From Manduca sexta (lineage: Eukaryota > Arthropoda > Insecta > Lepidoptera > Sphingidae): DNA of 64,000 bases. Shown piece by piece: positions 1-14,200 of the stretch; the stretch's first letter is position 1, and every line of letters starts with the position of its first letter. Both the position numbers and the translations under genes were made by a program. The notes under the pieces were generated by a model that saw nothing but the letters and a program-made list of their open reading frames with translations, did not search any database and was not told the DNA's origin. The stretch covers positions 6,120,727 through 6,184,726 of the forward strand of contig NC_051123.1 of NCBI RefSeq assembly GCF_014839805.1, read 5' to 3'.

Positions 1-538
1 TTAAACCGATATAATTTGACGTCCCCATAGCGTGGCACAAATCACAACAAACAGGTTTGATGTCCTCATGACATACAAATTATCTCTATTTTAAGTATAA
101 CAACAAATATTTTCTATCAAAAACTAACGTTGTCCGCCGGCATTAGAATACGCCATTAATACTTTTGACCTCTTAAATATTCTTCATATTAGTAACCTAG
201 AAGTCGGCTATAATTCTCGTCTGTAAAACCTTTACCATAGCCTGATGATCTAATATTTTTTCCTCGAAGTTGTTGCCCATTTTTTGCCATACTTATTTAT
301 CAATGAGATAAAAAGGAAAATCATTTACGTTGACAAGCATAATCAATAAATATATATATTATTACTAGAATCGTCTTTCAAACATAGGCCTATTTCTGAA
401 TCACGGTTTTTTACTTTATCGACATACATTTCTACAAAAAAAACGCTCGAGCCACAATACTTTTCTACCCCGAAAACGCCTATATGTTTATGTGTGATGA
501 TTTTATTATCATTTATATTAAAGTCAGCGATACATCAT

Positions 539-571
539 ACAATGTTAAGCACAATAAGTGCTTAACATTGT
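539..571. repeat. Perfect 14-bp hairpin
   Basis: ACAATGTTAAGCAC and its exact reverse complement are separated by 5 nt (arms 539-552 and 558-571). No repeat family was recognised. Confidence 0.6.
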
Positions 572-814
572 AAAACATATTGTCATGAAGATAGATTACA
601 TTCTTGAATAAGCTCACAGCATAAACTCGACCAGAAATATGACGCAAAGATATCCATTAAAAAGTTTGCTCAATCTGAATAACGATTTTGATATATTTTT
701 TTAACAACCTAGGTCTAAGCTGTCATGAAGCCAACGAAGCGATAGAATTCTTGGATAGAATCGATCAGCATTGATAAATGTCGAATAACATAAGCTACGT
801 TGAGACACTATGAT

Positions 815-983
815 TAATTTACAATGATTTACGAACGATCTCAATCTTAATCTTTGATCTGATCCCGAAAATAAACCAATCAGAAGTAGTCATTCGTAAG
901 CATGTCAATAAACTTTATTCTGATTGGTTCATTTTCGCGATCGATCGAATAATTCGATTGAGATCGTTTATTAAAATCGGCGG
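815..983. mobile_element. MITE, family 1, copy 1
   Basis: Arms 836-885 and 918-966 are inverted repeats of about 50 bp. They share CGATCTCAAT at the outside and AACCAATCAGAA at the inside. A related copy lies at 25191-25332, which also has CCAATCA and the CGATCTCAA block. It has no coding capacity, and the outer limits are approximate. Confidence 0.75.
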
Positions 984-2987
984 TAAGGCGCGAATTATTA
1001 AAAAATAAAAGTTTACCCTCGGACAAATATAAAAATACGCATGAACCAGCATAAATTCTCTGCTCGTGTAATTTTGTGTAAACAGAGTATTTGTTTGCGT
1101 TAACTAGTGTTGATAGTTTCATAGACGCGTAATTAGATTGCCATTAAGCCCGCGGCTGCGTCGCAAATTAACTAATTATCAAACAGGGTCGGATTGAAGG
1201 TATGTCAGTGGGGACTTGAAGTCCCAATTTTTGCAATACTTAATTGTCGTTGTTAAATTTATTTGATCGATTATCCTAAACTACCGATTTTAGAGGGAAA
1301 ACGAGTCCCAACAAACCCGGAGTTTAAGCCGCACTATTCAAATACGTACGTAAAGAAGCACCTAAACAGGCCGCCATGATTGTGTCAAATGGTAGATAGC
1401 CGTCTGTTACCATTCGATGCTCTATGTATACGGAATTGCAATAACCATCAGATCCAGTGCAGCCGAAATAAAAAAAAATACAAACCATTAGTATTTTATC
1501 CCCAACAAAAAAATATATAATAACCAAATCTTTCTGATTATAATTCTAACGCACGATTCTTGTTTTATTATTTATTTTAAATAAATATGTAGGTATATTT
1601 GTACGTGAAAATAATTACGTTTTTTTATCATAAAACATCGTTCTCAACACCGATGAGGCACGCACGACGCAAAACAAGATTTTTATGCATGATTGGAAAA
1701 TGGATTTTGCCGAGTTTTACGAGACGCATTCCCCATATCTTACGATAAATAAATAAAAATATTCATCATTGTAATTATTTTAAAACCGACTTGATCCATC
1801 TCTGTAAATGTTTCATACTCCATGCTGCCGCGCAGTCGTTGAACATTATGTACATACGACAAATGTAAACATTTCCTTGTAAACAACGAATCACTGAAAG
1901 CCAGATGGCAACATACATTTGGCTTAACACAATTGGCTCACAAAATCTCGAAGTAGGTATGATTATCTACCCTGGTGTGTACATACAAGAATTTAGAACC
2001 ACTTTTTTTATATTGGTTAAAATACCTCGATGTCAAATGCCTATTGCTATGCTAGCGTGAATTAACGACAAAGAATACTTAAGACATCTGCCTTAACAAA
2101 GGCCTTGAGCAATTTATTCCATATTTGACGGCGCGTGAGTTACAAATTAATAAGCAAATATTTACGAATAATCTCTTTATAAAATCAATTTTACCTCACG
2201 AAAATTTTAATTCACTAAAATATTCCTTATATTTGTAATTAACCGCGTAAAAATCTGAAAACATGTTTTATTTCAATATAAATAAACTTCAACTGAATGT
2301 CTGAAACTCCACCTGTCTATTGAGCGGTTTAAGCTTAATTTTTAACAAATATCTGAACAGAAAATTTCACAATCACATCAGTCACTTTTTCTAAAATATG
2401 ATGTACGTAAAAACTGTTTAATCTGACCTAAACTGTCTATCATTTTAATTGTTTTACAAAATATTTAATCTTATGAGTAATGTCGCAAACACAAGAGGTC
2501 ATATGATGTTTATAGCAAAACGAAAAACACATCTATTTCCTATTCACGCAATTGTTATATTGTTACCAAACACATAAGTTTTATATTAAAAAAAAAAACT
2601 AATAAAATAACGCTTAAATATATCTTGCACAATTTTATTTTTCGCTAATAATATTATATTTTATTTCCACTAACGTTTATTGTCTAGTGATTGCGTATAT
2701 CGGTTGTGAATCGGGAAAGTCATAATTCGACCTACTCCATTAAACGAATCTATAAAAATAAGATTTTGAAACAAACTTTCTCTAGTTCTAGATTCTTGAG
2801 GCAAGAATTTGTAGCCATTCCATGTTTCAACTATCATTGCGTTCCTCACAGCTTAACAATACTTTAAATATCATGCGAGTATACTATTGTTATTACAATT
2901 AATATTCACGTGTCTATCATTATAATAACTAAAACAAACAACGACAACCATAAATAATTACAAGATTACAAGAAAATATTATCTTAC

Positions 2988-3060
2988 CTTTACTGTTCCG
3001 CGAAAATCGAATAGCGAAACTAACAAAAACCGCAATTTAACAAGTTCAGAAAAGATTACA
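2988..3060 (-). other. Candidate 5' non-coding exon of a leftward gene
   Basis: On the minus strand a good donor (AAAG|GTAAGAT, exon edge 2988) follows a sequence without a convincing reading frame. It could be the leader exon of a gene to the left of the window. The upstream limit is arbitrary and the evidence is one splice-site match. Confidence 0.15.
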
Positions 3061-5272
3061 ACACAATTCATAATAATTTATTTACACTATACTTCCTCGT
3101 AATATGTTAATGGTATACATGCTATAAATTACTGGGTATTGAGCAGTATTACATCTTATGTTTACGTCAGTAGGTTAGACCTCGAAGTAGTATTTGTTGA
3201 GGTTGCATAGGCAAACACAAAACCTCTTAGTGTTATTGAAGCACATTGTTATTAAAATTGTTTAAATTGGAATGATTGAAATGTTCAAGTGTGACAATGA
3301 AGCAAAACTTATGACTTGGCTGCACGGTCTCTGATCTTAGCCGGTTCTTTGTGGAACGAATTAAAAAAATATATTATGTTCAGCTGTTGCGGAATTGTGA
3401 GTGCAGTCGTATTCTGATTGTTTTTGACGTGCAATGATTTACTAATTAATAAGCTGTTATTACAATGAAAATCTAGTTTGCTTCCACTCCCTAAACACGC
3501 TTACTCTGTTGTGGATATCTACCAAAGCAGCCTGTATCCCGTATACTTGTATTTCTGTTAGAATAGATCTCCATTTATTTATATTTGCATATTGTAAAAA
3601 CTGCATATGATAGATTTTTTTTAAGGGTTACCAATCATAAACAAGCATTATTGCTTAATATTCTTTAATTAACATCAATAATAATATAATTGATATGAAA
3701 GTAACTCTGTGTATTATGCTTCCACTAATAAACCACTAAACCAATTTTGGTGAAATTTAGCACAGTGTAAGCTCCCAAAAAAGGACATTGACTATTGTTA
3801 AAAAGTATATATTAACGTAGGAAGATGCGAGTAAATTATTTTTCAAAGTCAATAATCCAAATAGTATTGCTTGGAAACGTGCCAATTATAATTATAAATT
3901 GAGGTTAAGAAAGTTTACCAAACGAACTCGACAGCTATTTAGTTGTGAGCTTTTATAAGAAAACTATAGTTAACTAGCAAAGAACTCGGTTCCTATCCAC
4001 GCTTATCGGTAGTAAAGTTGTTTAAACTTCTTATAAGGTTAGAGTATACATCTTCTCACCAAAGATAATTCTAAACTCGGAGAATAAGTGTAGGGGAAAA
4101 TGTTCTACAGTGGATTACTTTTTTTACAAAGTCATTCTGTGTTTTTTTAAATTATTTTAAGTTTTTTTATTAAATATGACAAGGTGTTTATGATCTTGTA
4201 GAATATCATATGCGTATGAAACTTTTATAGTGACTTTTCATATTAAATATAAAATACGGACGTTGACGGAGAGTTTTGTTTAAAACCGGTCCATATATAC
4301 TTAAGTATCAATGTTTCAGGAACTGGGCTACTGTGGATCGAATGGAGCATATTGAAACATCAATATTTAGTAATAAACAATTTTTCACAGCATTTATTTC
4401 CTTTTTTAAGTAATAATTATCATTTTTTTTTTTTATTGTATTTTGTCAGTATGCCGCGCATAGTGTTAGTGTTATTTTTATTGTTTGACCGTCGAATATC
4501 CGCTTAAAGGCATTGTGTATTTGTTCCTCAGTGTGAAGTACAATTTTTGTCTTCCTTTCTCCATTTCAAAGCATTTTGTCCTGAGAAAAATATTCATGAG
4601 CTCGAAGTGGCTCGATGAAAGTTCAAATTAACCACAATTTTATTAGTGACTTCAGTAATATTCAGAGACAAAACTAATTATCAAGCCAATGACGAATAAA
4701 AAATATTTATTTATTCTTACATTCTAAAAAAGTATATACTTTAATCTACAACTGCCTTATTCATTTTTTCCACTTAGGACTATCTTTCCGTATTTAGAAA
4801 GGTTAATAAGATAGAGAAACCCTCAGTTATAAGTCAGAAACCGTTTATACAAACATTATTGTTGATATTATGTGATATTGAAGTGTTAACTGGTCACGCA
4901 TGAACAAAAATGATATCAGATATGTCATACACAAGGGTATACGGTCAAGATAACAATGTCACAATATAGAAGGGTTTTAAAATTATCAAATATACACCAC
5001 TACTTTTATTCTTTTATAAAATAATACAAAACATGCAAAATATGAACAAATACTAAAGCAAATTTTTTATGGCCTGAAAAATCAGACAAATATTTAAGTA
5101 CATACCATTGAATTATTAATAGAATAATTTCAATATTAAAAAAATAACAACGTTTTCAATTCGGTGAAAACATATTACATAATTATTGCGCGAACGACAC
5201 TCTATCAACTACATCGCGTACTACCTTTGCAATAACCGCTGATTATTTTCGCTGATCGCAAAAATTCTTGCC

Positions 5273-8200
5273 ATGAAACTTAACAGCTCCTTCTTTCAGA
5301 TCAGAACTATCACCGCCCTCGCTATTCTGGCCATAACTGTTCCCACACACGAACAAAGCACACCAGTATCTCCATGTCCAAACGTCTTCGAGTACGAACC
5401 CCCAGGAACAGAAGCCGGGCGGTGGTACGGCGTAGTGCATCTCTCCACAGATAGCACACTGCATTCCTTATGGCTGAACATAGTACTGGATGGAAAGGCT
5501 GATATACTGGGTGTAAGTATTATATGATCTTGCTAAAATATTTGGCTGTTTGTTAGAAGTAAAGGAAGCTGATGAAATTTAGATCTTGACATATATTTAA
5601 ATAGAGTGCTTTTTAGTATCTACAGTAGTTGTATTCTGACAAATATATGGACCTGGATTTCAATTTCATGATAAACTCGGAATTTAACCTATGAAATATA
5701 AATGCCAACATTAATAATGTTTGGAAATTGTCTGTATTTCATAAATATTAAATTGAGTCTTCATAATTATTATATCATATTGAAGGTCAGTTGCCTCTGA
5801 TCATGCAGTCACCTGTTTGGGTTGTTAATTAAGTAACTTATCGCAGTAGGGCCTTTATTTCTTTGACAGTACAAACTTGGAACACTGCCGTATTAATATC
5901 ATGAACGCTAATTTAAAACGTTAACTTCGTGAAATTATCATAGAATGTTATCCTATATGCCAATTTCTATTGTCATAAATACGATGAGATGCGTTACCTG
6001 CTTGTTATAAACTAATTAATTACTGTGTAGCATATAGTCTCTTAGCTATGGTTGTTACAGTGACATGGTGTAAAGCACCGCCCAGACGCTGCAAACTTGA
6101 TAAAGATCACACCGTTTAAAACTAATTTTAATATGAAATCAACTGTTAAATTCTTATTCATTCGTCGCTGCAATTTCATTTCGAGATTCTGATGCATCAT
6201 CTTAATAAGGGCGGAGTGGTACCTTAGGAACATCAAAATTAACTTATTGTATTGTGATTAGTGTTTATTGTCGCTGTTGTAATGAAAAGCTAATCAAATG
6301 CGTTATATTTTACCAAATACCCACATACACGATTGTATCAGAGTATATAAACTTAATACACTTTTCCACAGAACTGGGTAGGCGACGTGACCACACAAGA
6401 CAACATAGACTTCAAAATAGAAAATACTCAAATGAAGATCAGTCCTGGCCCAGCGGTGGCTGTTAGATTCTTCGTCCAATACAACACTCTAACTAAGGCA
6501 CCTCTGCTACAAGCTATAAGACTCAACGGTCGAGAAATCTGCAACGCCAACGCACCCCAACCAGCTGTAGAAAGACCTGTTATCACTCAGAGGCCAGTCA
6601 GAGTTGACTCAACCTCGTCGAGACCACAGACAGTCAAGCCTCAGTCAACGAATTCGAGAAAGGAATCGATTCCAGAGCTTCCGCTGAACACAAGGCCTAT
6701 ACAGGGCCGTCCGTCCAGCGAAGGGCCGGTCTACGTGAAGCCGGCGAACGTGCCCAGCCCTTCCAGCATGTAAGTTAACAAATCTCATATGCCTGGGCAT
6801 ACATAATTCCTGGTAATTACTCTATAACAGGGATGGCGAACGTTTGATGGGGAACATGCCGGTGTTTTATAAAAAAAAATAACTCCTTGAACGAGCTATC
6901 TAAGACCGGTTTTATCTATCCGAATGCCCCATGACCCAACTATGTTATTGCTTTTTGATTTTCATCGGGACTCGGCAAAGTGTCTTCAGTGCACCTGATG
7001 TTAAGCGAAGTGAAGCCCAAAAAAAGATGCATATACAATGTTTGGCATATTACTTGCGTGCCCGAATTATTTTATCACGTGCTGCTGGTTCGCCATCCCT
7101 GTGCTATAATCTTCTTGAAATCATAAGTAACCATGCTTTCACAAGATTGCTTGATAGCAAAAATAGGCGTTGTGGTGCTATTCACTGAATCTGAAAAATT
7201 ATTAACATTTTATAGATTCAAAATAAATGATTTCATTTCACACCTATTACTTACCCATCTGGTCTTTCGTCTACAACCATATTGTCGCATACCGCTCAGA
7301 ACTTTTCTTAGCCCTTAGGATTTTGGTTTTCTAAAGTTTGATCGTTTGGTTCAAGTACTTTATTTCATTTTAATAAGTAGGTAGATTCTTCCCCTTGTAT
7401 ATTTTGAAATGGAATATTAATTCCTAGAAGTCAAACAAGCACTTATGCTCTAGGGATGTATGATATATATTAGGATTATTAGAATTAGAAAAAGAAAGAA
7501 TTGATAATTGCCTTTCACGCAAGTTAAATGTATTTTTATCAGCTATAGCCGTAATATTCATTACAAATGATATTTTGGAAAATACCTTATGTCTTTTGTT
7601 TCTGGTTATATCTGGCACAATTATTTTTTTATCTACAGATAAAAATTTCCACATTTTGTTATTTTCCGACTTAAGATTTTCCATTGATGACGAATATATA
7701 AAGGGGTCTCCCTTTTATTACCAGTGTAAATGATCATTCACATTTAGTTTAATAACAATACGGAAATTACTTAGCACATTAAGATAAATGATTTTTAAGA
7801 AATACCATACTTACCTTGTTATCTAAAACATTTCTACTAGGAAAAAGCTTTAGATTCCAGTATAATAACTATTTAATAGAGATTAAACTAAATTGTGTTT
7901 TTAAGTGTGGTTAAAAAGGATTTTATAAAAACAAAACAGTTCGACATCGCTGATTCGTCTTTCAAATTCTTGTGTATTCATTAATTTTGAATTTGACGAT
8001 CTAAACTATTAAATGTCGATTACCATCTAATTTTATCTAAAGTTTATAGAAATAGATTTTTGTACACAAATGACTTAACGGGATATTTTTATTTAATTAA
8101 TTTGTTTATCCATTTTCTTTCACATCTACGTCCACAATAATCTTAGAAATTAACATTAGATGCAATAATGTTATTTCTTGATACGAACACATCATTACAT

Positions 8201-11200
8201 ATAACCTCATCTCCTTATCTCTCTCCTTACCCAACCCCAATGGGGTCGACACCTTATTTTCCATGTTGTAGTTTCGATTTTGTTAAGATTACAATAGACC
8301 TGTCCGGTAATCTCCGAAATATCCAATAACGAGAAAATTGTATAAGACAAAGCAAAGGCCCGAAATAGGAATTTTGTCTAGAAACTCTATGTCCTTACTT
8401 GTTGCCACTAAGGTAGCGAAAAATATTAATCATTATACAATTTTTTTTATCAAAAAGCGGCGATAGACTAGTTGGTTGTGGAACGGACTGTCAAGACAAT
8501 GTCCGCAGGTTCAAATCCCAAGAGCACATACTTCTGATTTTTTTAAAAAGTTATATGTGTATTCTTTGAATTATCGCTTGCTTTAACTGTGAAGGAAAAC
8601 ATAACATCCTGAGGAAACCTGCATACCTGAGAAATTCTCTATAGGAATTTTCAAGGGTGTGTGAAGTCTACCAATCCGCACTAGGCCAGCGTGGTGGACT
8701 AAGGCCGAATCCCTCTCAGTAGTAGAGGAGGCCCGTGCCGAACAGTGGGACAGTATATAATACAGGGCTGATATTATTATATTATTATTATGCACATATA
8801 CAGAAGCGATGTCTCGACACAAACTTACAATGCAAACACGAGGCCAACGAACACAAGACTGACGCCAGCGCCACCCACACGGACTACTACCAGGAGGCAA
8901 GAAGTCTTGGACTTCGATGATAATGCAAGGTAATTGGCAGGAAATTATGGTATATTAAGTGTGTTCCAAGATTAGTCTGCGTATATATTGTGTCAAACAG
9001 GCCATAGAAACAGGCCATAGGAACAGGTACAGGAACAGGCATAGTGACCACTACACCTGATGGTAAAAGAAGTTGGGTTTATATAGAATGTCGACGGATC
9101 TCTCACCAGTCAATACTGTATATGGACGTCACCCTACTTACCAGGTGCAGTAGACTCTTTGTGAGGTCATTATCCAATTAGAATAATTCTTTATTTAATT
9201 AAAATGCGTGTATTTTTGTGACGGAAAATATTTTTTCCTCCAATCTTAACACTTTCCATTTTGTTTTAACCGTTATTTCTGAAAAATAACTACCATACTC
9301 ATTAGTCACACACATTTTTTTTTACTTTTTCAATTTCATTACGCATAAGACAGTAAGTAATACCTTATTGTATACGTTTTTATGACCAGATATTCACGTC
9401 ATGCTGAGTCAAATAGTTTCTGCCATTTTTTTTTTATTAGGACCATTATTTGAATGTTTTTAATTATTGCTTGTTATTACGATGACGACGACGACGACGC
9501 AAACATCATTTTTTATTATTTATTTTACAATTATTTGTTAGTAGATAGCATCGAGAAACCATTAACTTGTAGCAATGCTATCATGGATGACATTGTATAA
9601 ATAATACTAAATAGAAGAAGTTATAAAAGTAAGTTAGTTTAAAAGGCTGTTAATTTTATTCATCATTATATTGGTATACGTCAATATAATAAGAAAATAT
9701 CAAAATTATATAACCAATAGCAGTTTTCCCAGTTTTGATTTTTGAAATGTCAACGGGTATAAATATTATTACGTGCTAATTAAAATAATAAGCGGGGTCA
9801 AGTTTGCAAAATATAGTCTTACTACAGATTTTGATGATCTCAGACTAATAAACCTATTTTGTATTATTTACTTCTATTTCAAACGCCTTCTCACTTACGC
9901 CCTTTAACAGGAAAGTCAACAAAAACTGTTTAATCACCATTTAAATATGTTTATTATTTTCTTAGTAAAAGTGATCATTTTTTATTGTTTCAGTAATGCA
10001 GAAGAACCTGAATACTTCAGTGGCGGTCAACCCACATTCATTATTCCTAACAAAAACGACAACTCTCACTCTAACAGCAACAAGAGGCAACAACAGGTAA
10101 CAAACGCAATGGAAGTTGCGTGCGAGAATCATACATACATACTTTTATAATGCTTCGATGGTGTAGTTGTTATCCCTACGCGGTATGAGTAAGACTACGG
10201 CGCTCAGGTCCTGGGTTCGAGTCTCTATTCACGCCAAAAATAATTGTAACTCAGTTTTCCATCTTAAAAAATCAGTCGAAGCTCGTAGTCAGGAAGTTGG
10301 CGGTGTGATAGCCCCATGCTTTGAAAATCACGTAAAACCGTTAGTCCTGCGCCTGCTCTCTCTCCAATCATATCGAATTTCCCTCTCATCGGATTATGAG
10401 AGTGAAAGAACAAAGAGTGCAGGGCTGATCGCTGATATTAGTAGCGGTGGCCGAAATTCGGCTAGGAGAGATTAATGTATTCCTTACTAATAGTAGTAAA
10501 GAATTTCTTAGATTAAGTATCTTCATTATAGTCATAATTATTTCGTTTGTTTCTTGGAAATAAATAATGCCTATTATAAATATGCTGTCAAAAACATAAA
10601 ATTTTTAGCGCTACTTTCATTATGAAAACATGTTACCAATCAAGAACCAGTATCTCCGTAATATCCCCCGCGGACCAGCCGACATAATATCCGATAAAAT
10701 CCGGTTCGTTATAATATTCGCATTGCGCACACTCATGAACTTTGCTCGAGAAACAATGAACTGTACGGAACGGTTTACGTCTAGTATTATTAATTTTACT
10801 AAAATTAAAAGTGAATGTTGTATTAATGATTCTCTTTTGCGTGTAATTTTACAAATTAAGATTGTTACTTCTCTTTTAACTTATCTATGGGATGACGTCT
10901 ATGGGATGATCAATAATTTCAATTACATCCGACTTTTGTTTTTAAAAAGGATTTGACTTATTCCAGGACAACTAAATTCCTGTGGAAACGTTTCGAATTT
11001 CGTTTTGAATTAGATAATTTAAAACAAGGATGAGTTACATAGGTATTTGTAATTAGTACATATACATACATAACATCACGCATTTATCCCCGAAGGGGTA
11101 TGCAGAGGCGCAACTAGGGCACCCACTTTTCGCCAAGTATGTTTCGTCCCATGATGTGATAGGGGGCGAGCCTATCGCCATATCGGGCACAAATTCCAGA

Positions 11201-14200
11201 CTCCGTGCTGATACTGAGCAGAAAAACCCAAATATCACTTTGCCCGACCCGGGATTCGAACCCAGGACCTCAGAGCGCTATTGTACCGGGCATGCAATAC
11301 AATTATGCCAACGAGGCAGGCTGCATTTGTAATAAGTCTACGCAGAAATTACGGTGTTAACATTAATCAATGAGGAGATTTATTCTTGCTTTTACCTACT
11401 ATCTGACAAATCCTGTTAACTTTCAACACGTCAAGGTTTTTGAACCCAGACTCAAATTTATGAAAGTAAGATTAAATTGAAACAAAACAATGAAAATATA
11501 TGAAAATGGAACGAGCTGAGATATTATCAAGAGAGTCTCTGACAAAGCATAAATCAGTGATAACAAGTCAAAAGAAAGACGAAAAAGAAATTCATTTTTT
11601 TTGTTCCATTTCCTTTTTTCGATCTTGCAACGATTATAAGCTTTTGTCCGCTCTTGAGAATCCTTTTATTAAATCCTTGTGGACATACTTTTGCTTATTA
11701 TCGCCTCGATGTATAAGACAGTTCACATAGACAAAGCACTCGCAATAGCGTAGCGTATCCCAAATTTATAGTTGTAACTGTCTCGTAGAACATGCAAGAG
11801 AAACGTTAGAATTGTAGTGCTGAATACAAAACAGAAAAGACATTCAACACAAAGGACTTTAAAATTAAATTACAGTAATCAAATGATTAAATCATTTAAA
11901 AAATCCTTAAATACTTTGGGAGGTCATTCGCGAGAGAGACAGGGCGCACTCATACGGCTATTTTAATTCCATCTTTACTGTTGCATTTGTGGTCAACGAA
12001 CCCATGATACTCTGGTGTTACGTGACCCACCTTCAGGCTGGATTGCACTCCTCACATAAGATTTTTTACATTAAGAATCTGTTTTTTTTTTATTCAAGTT
12101 CGTTACAAGTTTGGAGCAAAAAATCTTTATACTTTAACCATACGATCGTAAAAAAGGAAGATCTTTTCTCGTTTTTATATATAAACATTGATTTCTTACC
12201 TTCACTAGATTTTAAACTCTCAAGGTGAGCCTGATTGTTGACTTAATTGCGATGTTGATTTCTACGTTTAAACGTAGGTATTTCATTGTATCCAGTAAGG
12301 GAATGTTACGATAAATATTAAGTAATTTATTAAAATTTTCCGAAATTCACAAAGATATATTTTCTATTCTTAATGAACATCGTGTTATACAAAGTTCAAT
12401 AAAACTAATATATAAGTACGTGATGTTTTAAATAAACGTAATTAAAACCGTTAAATATACTAAACAACAGTGGCGAAGGCTCCATACAACCAGATTCCCG
12501 TCGGCTTCCCTTTTGTAATTGATGTAAAATCTAATTATCATTAGAACGATTTATGCATCTAAAAGTTGTGTCAGGTTTCCTCTCAGAAGATTTCACTATT
12601 CGCCACTGCTAAACAAACTTATACAATTATTATTTATTACATCGAGATATAATTTTGTAAAAAAATGGCAGCACTGATACTATTGAAAATATTCAAGACA
12701 TTTCCATTCACATTTTTCAAATACAAATACTTATAATATGCATGAATTGGTACCCTTTAAGTTAAATTTACAAATGTAAGTTCTCCGAAAATGTTCTTGC
12801 GTCGATTCCATTATATTTTTAAAGTTTCTTACACTTCAAAGGAACGGGATTAGAATATTGTGCTAAAACTTATTCTCAAAAAATAAAATATGTTACGGCT
12901 ATTTATATACCTAATTCTCCCGATTTTTTTAGATAAGGATTATATAGCCCGTTACAATGCATTACAAGTCCTAATTTTAAATTTATTTATTCTTTAATAT
13001 ACATAACTAAAAAAAATCAAAATATCGACTAATGGGGAAATATATACACTATACAGAGGTCGGTTGTATCAATTAATGTAAATTCATAGATATACTGGTT
13101 TGGCGAGAAAATATATCGTCTCTAAATTTTTTAAATTATTCTGTATACGAATACCAATCTTATTCTTTTCCAATACAAGTTTACAATTGTACACACGTCA
13201 CGTAGATAGTTGTAAACTAGTTTAGAGGAAAAACGCCCTTGTAGTTAATATTTAAGTGCCATTTCCATTTGTGCTATGTATAGCTACCATTGTTAGGAGG
13301 GTTTAAAAGGGGCAATTTTTTACAGTATAATTTTAAACTATTTTTACTAATAACTCTTTAGTTTTGGTCGTGTTTACTTATTATATTGCCTTTTTTACAA
13401 AGCTTACTTTTACTTAGCTTAGCTTTGGTTTGAATATTTACGGAATTTAATTTTCATCTAATTTTAATTAGAAATAAACTTTATCTCCTTGAAATATCTG
13501 CATAACAACTAGTTTTAAGAACTACGTACAACCAATAAATTATGTTTTTATAAGCATCCGTGTCGTCTTATATTACGTAATATTTTCTGCTTTGAATAAA
13601 TTACTATTGACCATACTAAATTTTAATTCTTGCTTACCTATTTTTTTAGACCATAAATAAAACCCCGACATAAAAACTGAGATAAAAAAATACTATAAAT
13701 AGTTTTTTATAATATAGAAAATATATAAAAAACAACATACATAGACGCAATTAAATTAAATACATTTATTATTACATACTATTCACAAAAATCTTAATAT
13801 AAAATAGAATCATTGTAAAGGCAAGTTCGAAACCAGCCTCTAAAGCACCTGTAACTTTTCTAAGCTATTTATATATTTTNNNNNNNNNNNNNNNNNNNNN
13901 NNNNNNNNNNNNNNNNNNNNNNNNNNNNNNNNNNNNNNNNNNNNNNNNNNNNNNNNNNNNNNNNNNNNNNNNNNNNNNNNNNNNNNNNNNNNNNNNNNNN
14001 NNNNNNNNNNNNNNNNNNNNNNNNNNNNNNNNNNNNNNNNNNNNNNNNNNNNNNNNNNNNNNNNNNNNNNNNNNNNNNNNNNNNNNNNNNNNNNNNNNNN
14101 NNNNNNNNNNNNNNNNNNNNNNNNNNNNNNNNNNNNNNNNNNNNNNNNNNNNNNNNNNNNNNNNNNNNNNNNNNNNNNNNNNNNNNNNNNNNNNNNNNNN

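Larger units (their letters stand above)
1..5272. other. Intergenic region left of the protease
   Basis: AT-rich sequence without a supported gene. It holds the MITE at 815-983, a short perfect hairpin at 539-571, the candidate leader exon at 2988, and weak LINE-tail-like sequence near 3690-3800. No core promoter of the protease gene could be recognised upstream of 5273. Confidence 0.6.

Noticed and set aside
4301..4370. Imperfect hairpin resembling a microRNA precursor
   Set aside because: Arms are short and mismatched with a 30-nt loop; common in AT-rich DNA.
10151..10235. tRNA gene
   Set aside because: A and B boxes are present but no closed acceptor or anticodon stem; the sequence continues into a SINE body.
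10630..10956. 108-aa plus-strand frame
   Set aside because: Inside a protease intron, no domain, and composition typical of AT-rich chance frames.
11240..11322. tRNA gene on the minus strand
   Set aside because: Same reason: a pol III head of a SINE with a repeat body and microsatellite tail.
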